64,000 nt of DNA from Saprolegnia diclina VS20 (taxonomy: Eukaryota; Oomycota; Saprolegniomycetes; Saprolegniales; Saprolegniaceae), in NCBI RefSeq assembly GCF_000281045.1, contig NW_008246118.1, positions 296,127 through 360,126 of the forward strand. The letters run 5' to 3'. Of the stretch, positions 23,901-34,525 are shown in pieces. The first letter of the stretch is position 1; each line of letters starts with the position of its first letter. The notes under the pieces were generated by a model. The model made no database searches. It saw only the letters and a list, made by a program, of their open reading frames with translations, and was not told where the DNA came from. Made by a program: the position numbers and the translations under genes.

Positions 23901-26900
23901 CGGACGCTGGTCGTCGACGAGGCCGACAAGGCGCCGCTTGAAGTTGTGTGTGTGCTCAAGGGCCTCATCGAAGACGGCGAGATGCTGCTCGTACCCGCTC
24001 TTTCCGTCATCAAGAAGCGTCGGCAACATGCGCGTAGGGGGACGGCCGTCGCATTTTGGACCCGACCAAGGTCGCCACGGACGGCGTTGACGCCGACAAG
24101 ACGATCCTCGTGCACCCCCACTTCCGCATGTGGGTGCTGGCCAACCGTCCGGGCTACCCGTTCCTTGGCAACAACCTCTTCTCGGAGATCGGCGACATCT
24201 TTGCGAGCCAGTACAGCCTCTACCTCTGTCTACATAGAAACTCAAGCTACGTAGCTCGATCGACAACCCGGACGCGGCCTCCGAGCTCGCGCTGCTGCGG
24301 GCGTACGCGCCGAGCGTTCCGGTCGACGTGCTCGAGCGTCTCTGCGCGGCGTTCGCTGAGCTCCGGCAACTCGTCGACGACGGCGCCATCACGTATCCGT
24401 ACTCGACGCGCGAAGCTGTCGCGGTCGCCAAGCACCTGCAGACGTTCCCGGGCGACGGCGTGACCGACACGCTTGAGAACGTCTTGGCGTTTGACGCGTA
24501 CGACCCCAACTTGCGCCAATTGCTCGCCGCCGTCTTCCTCCGGTACGTCTCTCTCTGTCACGCCCATGCTTAGACTGTCGGTAGCCATGGCCTCTAAGTT
24601 GGATATGCTGCTAATACACATTGCGATCCTAGTCATGGCATCCCTCTCTCATCACACGCCTCGGCGCGACGCACGGTTGCGATCGAGGTGGCGCCGTCGA
24701 CGCCACTGCCACCGCGCACCAAGGTCGACTCGTGGCAGCGGGTAGCGTCGACGCAGCTGCCATTGGAGCGCAAGCCGCTCAAGACGCGACGCGTGTACAT
24801 TGAGCCGCCGACGTCGCGCACCTTTGGCGTCGAGTACCACCGGCGCGAGATCTTTACCGAGCAAGTCGCGTCCTGGACGGTGCCGCTGAGCGCGCACCAA
24901 GTGGCCACGTCCCTCGCCGTGCTGCCGTCGACCTCGGTGCACGGTATAGCTACTGACTTTGCAGACGTTTTTTGCAACGATCAACTAGTGGCGACCGCGC
25001 AGCCGCTCGGGATCCACTCGTACTTTGGCACCGACCGGTACACAATCGATGGAGGTGGCGACGCTGATGGTGCGAAGTAGAAAACACCTCTACACGGAGC
25101 TCGAAGACAGTTATGGCTACACGCGCAGCACGTCGCCGCGCATTTACCCGTACCGGAAGGACCTCGTCCTCCACGTGCCCAGCGCAGGTACCCTTGATCG
25201 ACCCACCACCGGCGCGTCACACGAAGGGCAGATTTGATCTTGGTCCTCTCGGAGAATCACGTGGTGCGCCAGTCGTACGCTGTGCCGTCGTTGAGCCAGA
25301 AGCGGTCGTCGCGCACCATGTTTCAGTGGACGCAAGGTACTATACATTGTTTCTTTTATTACTATATACCGTTTGTCGCTAGACCGGACCGAGACACAGG
25401 CCGTGGTGGACGCCGTCGACGACAAGATCGTGCTCTTCCAGGCTGGGACGCCGACGCTTCAGATCGTCGACTTGAACGACGAGTCGACGACGGTCGTGAC
25501 GACGCCGGCGCCTGTGGCGGCTGTGCACCTCTCGCCCGACGCTGGCGTCTACCGCGTCCACTACACGGATGACGACACCAACGTGTACCTTGTCGACGCG
25601 ACCGCGGGCCGCCACGTGACGCAGCATAAGCTGTCGACGAAGGCCTCGTACGCTTTGTCGACGCCGCCGACGTGTCGCGATGACACGCAGCTCCTCGCGC
25701 ACCCGGCGGCCGCCTATCAACAACTTGTGACCTCGGACGACGGAGGCATCGTGGATGTCTACTCGGTACCGCGCCCCTTTGGCGATGACGGCGAGCGCGT
25801 CACCTCGGCGGTCTTGGACAGTCCGCGCCTCGTCACGAGTCGTGGCGGCGCGCCGTCGCTGAGCGTCGTGGACGTGGAGTCCGAGACGAGCAAGGACATT
25901 CTGGTCGCGACAGAGACCCGTCCCAAGACCAAGAAGACCAAGTCGAACGGTATTGTGGCCGTCGCCGCGTTGCCGGATGGTGACGTCCTCACGCTGCAGT
26001 CGCGCGGTGATCTGCGGCGGTGGCAGCTGGACCCGACGGCGCTCGCAAAGGATCTGGCGAGCTGGAAGTACATGTTTGATCACGACACGCTCGCCGGCGT
26101 CGTGACGCCGCTCGAACTCCAGGACGGCGGCGGCGCGTCGACGCCCAAGACCGATGCCAGTATGCCCAAGTACGGCAAAGACGACCCGGACAACACCCCC
26201 CACGTACACACGTGTTGAATGGCGCTCGGTTATATGTGGCCATAGGTCGGTGGCAACACGTGGGCGGGCGGCACCGGCGGCTCGGACACAGCCGGGCTCG
26301 GCGGCCGCGGGGGCCCCTACCGCCTGGACAAGGGCCACAAGGTGCACCAAGTGTCGCAAGCCAAGAAAGACGAGGTGAGCGCCGAAGCCCGCGCAAAGGC
26401 CAAGGCCATGGCCGACGCCGCGCTGCAGCAGAAGCTCAAGGACATTGACATGACGGGCGGCGAGTGGCAAGCGTACCAAAAGGTATCGCGTCGGCTGATT
26501 CGAGTACTGACCCGCGTACGAGTAGTACCTCGGCCGCATCGAGCAAGAGACAGACCAGCTGCGCAGTGTCTTGAGCAACCTCGAAGCCATCGAGAAGGAG
26601 CGCGGGTGGCTCAAGCACCAGTCGAGCGGCGAGTGGGATGATGCCAAGCTCGTCGACGGCATCGCGGGCGACCGCAACGTCTTCAAGCGGCGCGGCGTCG
26701 CCGACACGCCCGACGGTCTCCACCTCGCGCCGCTCAAGAAGCGCATGCTCTTCGTCATGGACGTCTCTGGCAGCATGTACCGCTTCAACGGCCAAGACAT
26801 ATCCTTTTCCACTCCGTCTTTCTGACTTGACACATTGATACTTGCCTTGACGTTATTCGTACGGACGTTTAGAGCGCATGCTCGAGACGACGATGATGGT

Positions 26901-27425
26901 GATGGAGGCCTTTGCCGGCTTCGAAGCCAAGGTCGAGTACGCCATCATGGGCCACAGCGGCGACGCGCCCGCGATCCCCTTTGTCGCCTTCAACGAGCCG
27001 CCCGCCGACCGCAAGCAGCGCCTCCAGGTCCAAACCCTCTGACGTTGCCCTTGCTCTTACGATTCGAAATGCAGGTGCTGCAAAAGATGCTGGCGCACTC
27101 GCAGTACTGCAGCAGCGGGGACCACACGGTGCACGCGATCCACGACGCGGTGCGCAGCGTCACCAACGCGGACGGCGACGAGTACTTTGTGTTTGTCGTA
27201 AGCGACGCCAACCTCGACCGGTACGGCATCCACCCCAAAGTCCTCGGGCGAGAGCTCGCCGCCGACAGCCGCGTCAACGCCCACGCCATCTTCATCGCGT
27301 CCTTTGCCGACGAAGCGACTCGCATCCTCTCGCACCTCCCGCCGGGCCACGGCCACGTCTGCCTCGACACGTCGGACCTCCCGCGCGTCTTCAAGCGCAT
27401 CTTTACGTCGTCGCTGCAAAAGTGA
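20950..27425 (+). CDS. VWA8: von Willebrand factor A domain-containing protein 8 (VWA8), dynein-like AAA ATPase
   Basis: Twenty-five exons give exactly 1775 residues (human VWA8 is about 1900). The Arg-rich N-terminus (MLRQRVGRRSSHWR) fits a mitochondrial presequence, as known for VWA8. AAA modules: LIGPPGPARR near residue 75 (a P-loop-like site without Lys), GPKGSGKSG near 410, GNQGVGKNK near 727. The C-terminal VWA domain has the MIDAS motif DVSGSMY at about 1592 and later SGDHT and SDANLDRYG. Family landmarks HVGGNTWAGG and GGPYRLD are present. Exon ends used: 21066, 21160, 21273, 21435, 21569, 21667, 21761, 22460, 22703, 23092, 23384, 23589, 23762, 23990, 24210, 24542, 24943, 25037, 25187, 25336, 26203, 26482, 26798, 27027. 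Intron 24543-24632 (90 nt) is the longest. Intron 26799-26862 is AT-AC type. Confidence 0.93.
26799..26862 (+). other. Putative U12-type (minor spliceosome) AT-AC intron in VWA8
   Basis: No GT donor here restores the frame. Splicing at ATATCCTTTT with an AC 3' end (after TTATTCGT) joins FNGQD to GRLERMLE, recovering the conserved DGRLER sequence of VWA8 after the MIDAS motif. ATATCCTT is the exact U12 AT-AC 5' splice-site consensus. TGCCTTGAC (branch A at 26850, 12 nt from the 3' end) matches the U12 branch-point consensus with one difference. Confidence 0.85.
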
Positions 27426-27564
27426 CCAGTCGAGAGCGCAGTACCAGACGCACAACTAGATTCGTAACTAGACGATGGACTGGTTTGGTTGATGCCAGTC
27501 AGCAGCCGAGCCTGTCGTTATCACAAGGTGGTCGAACTGGCGCCAGGTCTACACCTCGTCGCTG

Positions 27565-27593
27565 ATTGGTCATAATGTTTTGAATGGACCAAT
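27565..27593. promoter_or_regulatory. Inverted CCAAT pair upstream of kinase
   Basis: ATTGGTC (27565-27571) and GACCAAT (27587-27593) are perfect 7-bp inverted arms over a 29-bp span, 50 bp before the kinase ATG at 27643. The layout matches the pair at 11790-11819. Confidence 0.55.
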
Positions 27594-27642
27594 GGCATCG
27601 CGGCGTGCCACTGAATCGTTCGTCGTCGTGAGTCAGTTGATC

Positions 27643-28893
27643 ATGGGCTGCGTCCTCACGACGTGCAGCGGGAGCAGCGACCCGCCGGCGAACGGCTTCC
27701 GCCAGCAGTACCTCCTCGGCGAGAAGATCGGCGAAGGCGCCTTCAGCGTCGTGCGCAAGGCCATCGAGAAGTCGTCCGGCAAAACGGTCGCGGTCAAATG
27801 CTTCCGCAAGGCCAAGCTCTCGGAGCAGGATGTCAAGGACATTTACCTCGAGGTCGACCTCCTCAAGCAGATGCACCACCCGCACGTGCTCAACCTCCAC
27901 GCGTTCTTTGACGAGGCCGAGTACTACTACACGGTCATGGACCTCGTCGAAGGCGGCGAGCTCTTTGATCGCATCGTCGAAAAGGTCATTGTATCCCGTC
28001 GTTCGCCGGCGACAGCTCACGCGTGTATAGGAGTACTACACGGAGAAGGAGTGCCGGGACCTGATCAAGATCCTCCTCGAGACCATCCAGTACTGCCATG
28101 GTCTCGGCATCGTCCATCGCGACCTCAAGGTACCCGCATCGCCGAGGAGTTCGTCTGACGATGGCGACGTAGCCCGACAACATCTTGATGACGAGCCGGG
28201 ACGACGACGCGTCGATCAAGATTGCTGACTTTGGCCTCGCCAAGCAAGACGCGATGGAGAACAACATGATCTCGTCCTGCGGCACGCCCGAGTACTTCAG
28301 ACTTGCGCTTCTGTTCTAGCTGCTCATCGGGCGTTGTAGGTACATTGCGCCCGAGATTGCGCGCAACGTCTTCTCCAAGGAGAAGACGCCGTACGGCAAG
28401 GCGGTCGACATTTGGTCGATCGGCGTCATCACCTACGTGCTGCTCTGCGGCTACACGCCCTTCCACGCCAACAACCAAGTGCAGCTCTTCCGCAAGATCC
28501 TCAAGGGCCACGTCGAGTTCAACTCGCCGTACTGGGACGACATCTCGGCGGACGCCAAGCACTTTGTCTCCAAGATGCTCGTCGTCGACCCGACCAAGCG
28601 GTAGTCATCAGCACCAACGCAAGCATCGCTCAAACGCACCCTTGGCAATAGGGCGACGGCGGCGCAGCTGCTTGAAGACCCGTGGGTCGTCGGCCAAGAC
28701 GTCTCGGACGCGCAGCTGCCAGGCGTCATCAAGCGCATGAACTCGCGCCGCCGCCTCAAGGCTGCGATGGCCACGGTACGAGGCCGTGCCAGCTCTGGAC
28801 GCAGATGAAGCTTGGATGCTACTCTAGGTGCACAGCACGATCGCGCTCTCCAAGGCCATCGGCAAGGGCAGCGAGAAGGCCACGGTCGCGTAG
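27643..28893 (+). CDS. CaM-kinase-like Ser/Thr kinase
   Basis: Exons 27643-27984, 28031-28129, 28173-28291, 28340-28600, 28652-28775 and 28828-28893; 336 residues. MGCVLTTC at the N-terminus predicts acylation. The kinase domain starts almost at once and is intact: [23 protein letters not shown] then PDN, ADFGLAK, YIAPE and [10 protein letters not shown]. The tail [12 protein letters not shown] then VHSTIALS is the CaMKII-like helix split by intron 28776-28827. Separated from the main kinase block by VWA8. Confidence 0.92.
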
Positions 28894-29201
28894 GCAGACG
28901 TAAGATGGCACTAATGCATGTCGGCTTGAGTGAGTTCTTAGCGCTGACTTTGCCGATTTCGGGATCTTTGACCATCATTCGGACTTGGACCTCTCAGAAT
29001 GCATACACCAATGTATCGAATGGCAGAGGTGTTTTGCGGGCAGCCCCATATTGGTTTGTATCCTCGCAGCAAAGGAACGAAGAGTATGTTGGCCGTCGCA
29101 ACCCCGATGGCGCCGAAAGCCAGCACAGGTACCGACCGCTGCCGATGCTAGCGCCTGCATGGCGGCCTCGCCTGCGTGGGCGGCGAGGGCCCGTGCCGGC
29201 C
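28894..29201. other. Intergenic region before RPN2
   Basis: 308 bp. An ATTGG box at 29050-29054 lies about 150 bp before the chosen RPN2 start. The frame is open upstream of that start, but the encoded sequence does not look like RPN2, so I treat it as leader. Confidence 0.4.
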
Positions 29202-32096
29202 ATGGCCTTGGCGACGACATGGATCTTATGGACGTGCTTCGTAGCCTCGGGCATCTTGGCCTTACTCGAAGAGCAAGACGACGTGCTTCGCGTACGATGA
29301 CCCATCGATATGGCTCCCAGCACTCATGGCCATGGCTAGGCGCACGCGCTCCAGAAGCTTCACGACGTCGTGGACCATTACTGGGCGGAGATCGCGGACG
29401 CTGTTCCGCTCATCGAAAGTCTCTCGGAAGAAGATGCGTTCCCGCACCGCGAGCTGGCAGCGTCGGTCGCGTCCAAGTGCTTCTTTCATCTCGAGGAATA
29501 CCACGACGCGCTCCGCTTGGCCCTCGGCGCCGGCAAGTACTTTGACGTCAACAGCTCGTCGCCCTACACAGAAACCATCATTGGTACGTTGGTCGCCTGC
29601 GCCTTTGATTCGCTGACCTGTATGCTAGCGACGTGCATTGACGAGTACATTGCCATCCGCACGAGCGCGGACCCAGCGCCGCTGGACCCGCGCCTCCAGG
29701 CGATTGTAGAGCAGATGTTTGACCGGTGCTACGCGTCGGGCACGTACAAGCAGGCGCTTGGCGTCGCCCTCGAAGCGCGCCGCCTCGACAAGGTCGACGA
29801 GAGTCTGCGCAAGTCGTCGGACGTGAGCGCGATGCTGTCGTACTGCTTTGAGATTTGCCGCACGATGGTGACGAACCGCGCGTTCCGCCTCCAGGTCATC
29901 AACGTCATGGTCGAGGTGTACAACTCGCTGCCTGTGCCCGAGTACTCGAACGTGAGCCAGTGTTTGCAGCTGCTCGACAAGCACGGCGACGTGGCCGCGC
30001 TCCTCGTCTCGCTCGTGCAGCCGGCCAAGGCGCTCGACGACGCGCTCGTCGCGTACCAGGTCGCATTCGACTTGGCGGCCAACGACAACCAAAAGTTCCT
30101 CACGAGTGTGCTCGGCGCGCTTCCGGAGGACGCGGCGAACGACCGTCTCTCGACGCTGCGCAAGATCCTCCAGGGCGACTTCTCGGTCGACCTCTTCCTC
30201 GACTTTATGTTCCGGCAGTCGGACGCCGACCCGCTCGTGATGAAGAACATCAAGGTCGCAGTCGAGAACCGCAACTCGGTCTTGCACAACGCGGCGGTGT
30301 GCAGCCACGCGCTCATGCACTGCGGCACGACCGTCGACACGTTCTTGCGCGAGAACCTCGACTGGCTCGGGAAGGCCTCCAATTGGGCCAAGTTCACGGC
30401 CACGGCCAGCATCGGCGTCATCCACAAGGGCCATACGCGCGAGAGCATGAACCTCCTCGCGCCGTACCTGCCATCGACGCCCGGCGTGCCGTCGCCGACC
30501 TCCAACCCGTACTCGGAGGGCGGCGCGCTCTACGCGCTCGGCCTTATCCACGCCAACAAGGGCTCGTCGACGACGCTCGAGTACCTCCGCGCGGCGCTGC
30601 GCAGCTCGGGCACGGACGAGGTCGTGCAGCACGGCGCGTGCCTCGGTATCGGCCTCGTAGGCATGGCCACGGCCAACCCCGAGATCTACGAGGAGCTCAA
30701 GAACATCCTCTTCACGGACAATGCGGTCGCGGGCGAGGGCGCGGGCCTCGCGATCGGCCTCGTGCACTGCGGTGCGGGCGACACGCCGGTGGGCGGCGAC
30801 ATGATCAAGGAGCTCTTGAGCTACGCGCACGACACCAAGCACGAGAAGATCATCCGCGGCGCGGTCATGGGCATCGCGCTCATGCTCTACGGCCGCGAAG
30901 AGCACGCCGAGGCGGTGATTGAGCAGCTCACGCGCGACAAGGACCCGATCGTGCGCTACGGCGGCGTCTACACGATCGCGATGGCGTACGTCGGCACGGC
31001 CAACAACCAGGCCGTCAAGCGTCTTTTGCACATTGCCGTGAGCGACGTGAGCGACGACGTGCGCCGCGCGGCGGTCACGTGCCTCGGCTTTGTGCTCTTC
31101 CGCACGCCGGCGCAGGTCCCCAAGCTCGTCTCGCTCCTCGCCGAGAGCTTTAACCCCCACGTGCGCTACGGCGCGTGCATCGCCGTCGGCATCGCGTGCG
31201 CCGGCACCTTCAAGAACGAAGCGATCCAGCTGCTCGAGCCCATGCTCGACGACGCGGTCGACTATGTGCGCCAGGGCGCGCTCTTCGCGCTCGCGATGGT
31301 CGTCATGCAAGAGTCGGACGGGCGGTCGCCCAAGGTCAAGGAGATCACGGAGAAGATGCGCAAGCTCACGTCGGACAAGCACGTGACGACGATGACCAAG
31401 ATGGGCGCGGTCCTCGCGCAGGGTCTGCTCGACGCCGGTGGCCGCAACGTTGCGATTTCGCTCCAGTCGCACACGGGCTTCACAAAGATGTCGTCGGTCG
31501 TCGGCCTTGCGCTCTGGGCGCAGCACTGGTTCTGGTACCCGCTGCACCACTTTATCGAGCTCGCGTTCCAGCCGACGGTCGCGATCGGCCTCAACAAGGA
31601 CCTCAAGATGCCCACGTCGTTTGGGTTGACGTGCAGCACGAAGCCGTCGGCGTTCGCATACCCCAAGCGCCTTGAGGAGAAGAAGGAGGAGAAGAAGGAG
31701 CTTGTCGCGACCGCGATCCTCTCGACGACCGCCAAGGCCAAGGCGCGTCTCGCCAAGCAGGAGGCCAAGGAGGCCGCGCCGGTCGCGGAAGACAAGCCCG
31801 ACGAGGAGATGGCGGCGCCGGCCCCGAAAAAGGTCAAGGAGCCGACGTCGTTTACGCTCAAGAACCCGGCGCGCGTGACGCTCGCGCAGGAGCAGCACCT
31901 CGCGTTCGACTGGAGCCAGCGCTACGTGCCGGTGGTCGCCACGCGCCGGCCCGCGGGCATCATCATTCTCAAGGACCGGACGCCGACCGACGCCGAGGTG
32001 GTGGTGGCGGTACAGGCGCCGTCGCAAGGCAGCGCGGGGGCCGAAGAGGAGGCCGAGCCGCCGGCGCCGTTCGAGTGGGAGCCGCCGGCTCCGTAA
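29202..32096 (+). CDS. RPN2: 26S proteasome non-ATPase subunit RPN2 (PSMD1)
   Basis: Exons 29202-29291, 29340-29583 and 29629-32096; 933 residues. The largest proteasome lid/base scaffold, with PC repeats forming a solenoid that holds RPN1/ubiquitin receptors and RPN13. Landmarks: ILALLEEQDDVLR, ALQKLHDVVDHYWAEI, FMHCGTT-like (LMHCGTTVDTFLRENL), FTATASIGVIHKGH, YALGLIHAN, PC repeats from about residue 380 to 720, then GLNKDLKMP and a Lys/Glu-rich stretch. The acidic C-terminus ends EPPAPFEWEPPAP, where RPN13 would bind. The first about 10 residues and the exact start are uncertain. Intron 29584-29628 is 45 nt with no stop and would be translated in frame if missed. Confidence 0.94.
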
Positions 32097-32409
32097 AGCG
32101 ACGAGGCGAATGATGTCGACCGTCGGGTTTATATGAAATGCTGATCAACATGGGTTACTTTTGTCCTTGCCTCTAGTCTACTCTTCTGTAGTACATCCGT
32201 TACAAACTAAATCTTCGAAAAGACAACTGGTGCATTCTCAGAAGACAACTGTGTACATTCTCCGTCGGTTATAACAAGGGTATATAAGAGATGAGACGAC
32301 TACCCTGTTAAATCGAAGAACGAGAAGGGAGAAGGAGGAAGTTCGATATGACGGGGCGATCTTGAGCGGTGCCATCATCCGCCGCCGGTTTGAACGACGC
32401 CCTCCTCTC
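32097..32409. other. Convergent intergenic region
   Basis: 313 bp between the 3' ends of RPN2 and the ankyrin gene. It is A/T-richer, with a TATATAAG-like stretch near 32280. I see no gene in it. Confidence 0.4.
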
Positions 32410-34047
32410 TTACATGCCCTTGGTCAAAAATTTGTCAAAAAATCTCGGGAACCGAAAGTACTCTTCGTCCTCGTCGGCGTCGGCACAGCTGTACCCCCCG
32501 GTGGCAGGGTCGTCCTGTATCGCGTCCCCGCGACGCGGCAGTCGCCAGTCGATGGCGTCAACGTCCACGTCATCGCTGATGCAGCCGGCGGCGGCGAGCG
32601 CGTCAAAGGTCTTGCGGTCACCGAGGCGCAAGGCTCGTGCGACGGCCGCCGCCGTGTGCACTTTGGTCGTGTCGTGCGAGAGCAGCAAGGCCAAGATGGC
32701 GGGGTAGTCGCGATGGTCGTACTCCGCCGCCCAGTAGATGCCCCGGAACGTAAAGCCTTCCGAGCGATGCGTGAGGAGGAAGCGGACGATCGAGAGGTGG
32801 CCGGCGGACGCGGCCCAATCGATCGCGCGCGTCGTGCAGCCTTCGGTTCGATGTTCGTGGAGGTAGCGCACGACGTTTTCGCGGCCGCGATGCGCTGCGC
32901 GGTCCATCGCATGCACCGTGCACCCCTCGCTTCGGTGATTTGTCAGGAACTCGACGACCGAGAGGTGTCCCCGTCGGGCGGCCGCGTCGATCGCGAGGGT
33001 CGTGCAGCCTTCGCTACGGTGCTCGTGGAGGAAGCGGACGACGTCGACGGACCCGTCGAAGGCTGCGTTGTCCATAGCCCGCGCCGTGCAACCTTCGGTT
33101 CGGTGTCGATGCAAAAACTCGACGATTGCCAAGTTGCCCGCGAGCGCGGCCTCGTCCATGGTCGCTGTCGTGCACGGCGCGTGCCATACGTAGTGCAGCT
33201 GCTTGACAATGTCGAGGTCGGGTCGCGAGGCGGCATGCTGAAGTGCCTCTGGCGAGAATGCGACGTTGTACTTTACTTGGAGGAAGCGGACAATGGCTGT
33301 GTCTCCATTCATGACGACCCAATCGAGCACATTGGGGGAGCAGCCTTCGGTGCGGTGCTGCTGGAGCCACTGAACGACGTCGAGATGACCGTTCATCGCA
33401 GCGTCGTCCATGGCTGCTGTCGTGCACGAGGACGCTCCGCCGTCGTGGAGCAGCTGGAGGACGGCAAGATGACCGTACTTGGCAGCGACGTCCATCGCAA
33501 AGCCACCGCGACCAAGCCGGTGGAGGTAGCCAAAGTCAGCAACGACGACACCCTTCTCGCGGACGAGGTAGCGGAGGAGCTCATAGTGGCCGCCAAAGAC
33601 CGCTGCATAGGCGAGCGCGATCGGATACTCGAGGAAGGGCGCGAGGTCCTCGAGCCACAGGTTCCGCAAGGCGGCTGCGTCCGTGTCGCAGAGCGAAAGG
33701 TCTTTTGTCCAGTTCCCGCTGTTCGCAAGCGCAAAGGTGGCGTTGCAATAATCACTTCGCTGGACGCTCCGCCAGCACTTGCCGAAGTACGCCATGACCG
33801 TGTTGTACATGGTCTTGGTTCGGATGCAAGCGAAGTCGACGTCACGGAGGCATGGCGAGCACGGAAGGCGCTCGAGCGGCCCGGACCAGTCCATGCGGAA
33901 GGCGTCGGTCCAGATGCGCAGCGTAACTTCTTCGCGGTTCCTGGCGTTGTACTTCAGCTCTTCGTCGAGGACACCGTTTAGGTACTCCGTCAATGGCCCC
34001 GCAAAGGCCAAGACGAGCGGCTGCACATCCGCAATCGTTGCCCACAT
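32410..34047 (-). CDS. Ankyrin-repeat protein of the oomycete HRxEGCT type
   Basis: Single exon. The start at 34047 (MWATIADVQP) gives 545 residues; the frame is open further upstream, but that leader is low in protein-like character. After a roughly 180-residue N-terminal region, degenerate ankyrin repeats run from about residue 150 to 470. The repeats are roughly 33 residues long, with the recurring pattern xAMDxAAxxGHLxVVxFLHxHRxEGCT. Such proteins form large lineage-specific families in Saprolegniales and mediate protein-protein contacts. No catalytic domain is visible. The C-terminus is acidic (DADEDEEYF). Divergent to the dynein gene. Confidence 0.85.
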   Translation of the reverse strand: MWATIADVQPLVLAFAGPLTEYLNGVLDEELKYNARNREEVTLRIWTDAFRMDWSGPLERLPCSPCLRDVDFACIRTKTMYNTVMAYFGKCWRSVQRSDYCNATFALANSGNWTKDLSLCDTDAAALRNLWLEDLAPFLEYPIALAYAAVFGGHYELLRYLVREKGVVVADFGYLHRLGRGGFAMDVAAKYGHLAVLQLLHDGGASSCTTAAMDDAAMNGHLDVVQWLQQHRTEGCSPNVLDWVVMNGDTAIVRFLQVKYNVAFSPEALQHAASRPDLDIVKQLHYVWHAPCTTATMDEAALAGNLAIVEFLHRHRTEGCTARAMDNAAFDGSVDVVRFLHEHRSEGCTTLAIDAAARRGHLSVVEFLTNHRSEGCTVHAMDRAAHRGRENVVRYLHEHRTEGCTTRAIDWAASAGHLSIVRFLLTHRSEGFTFRGIYWAAEYDHRDYPAILALLLSHDTTKVHTAAAVARALRLGDRKTFDALAAAGCISDDVDVDAIDWRLPRRGDAIQDDPATGGYSCADADEDEEYFRFPRFFDKFLTKGM

Positions 34048-34525
34048 GGCAGCACAAGTGGAAATGAGCGCAAAAGGGACAGTGGTAGGTACTAGTATGA
34101 GTGATGGTGGCGAGTTACCCGGGTCGTGAAGCTGTCGTAGGGTTGTAATGGCGTCTATTGAGTGTACCGGTACTGAGTGTACCGGCACTCGTCTCCTGCG
34201 ATGCCACGTCAAGCTGGTCAGGCAGGTACATGTACCCCATGACCTGTACCCGGTATGTACGCCCAGCTACCTTCGTGTTTGCAAGTCGCTTCAACACTTG
34301 ATCGCCATACGGACGGTGGCATCTCCTGTCTTCTTCATTCGCATGTACCATGTCGTCTACCTCCTTGGCCTCGCTCATGAAGTCGCCTCGAAAAGTGTCG
34401 CTGGTGCAATTCCCTCCCGACCACCGGGTCGGATCTCATATCCGGATCGAATCTCTATCCGGACAATCTTTGGGAGGCGTCGCGAGCCAGATCTCGAATT
34501 TGCTGGCCGGGCCACCAGGCCCCAC
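34048..34525. promoter_or_regulatory. Divergent region upstream of dynein
   Basis: 478 bp. TATCCGGA occurs twice, at 34439-34446 and 34456-34463, about 65-85 bp before the dynein ATG. The dynein frame is open through this interval, but the encoded sequence has no dynein similarity and a different base composition, so it is read as non-coding. Confidence 0.4.

Noticed and set aside
25379-26833. 484-codon antisense frame over VWA8 exons
   Set aside because: Crosses well-supported sense exon/intron borders and has no protein-like motifs.
26813-26873. GT-AG intron 26815-26873 in VWA8
   Set aside because: The only nearby GT donor shifts the frame and loses the conserved GRLER residues; AT-AC splicing restores both.
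29625-32027. 800-codon open frame antisense to RPN2
   Set aside because: Mirror of strong G/C third-position bias in the sense gene. The protein is Arg/Val/Leu/Glu/Asp-rich without any family motif, while the sense frame is clearly RPN2.
34148-34525. Upstream extension of the dynein frame
   Set aside because: Open by chance; the peptide lacks dynein similarity, and the ATG at 34526 begins coding-like composition.
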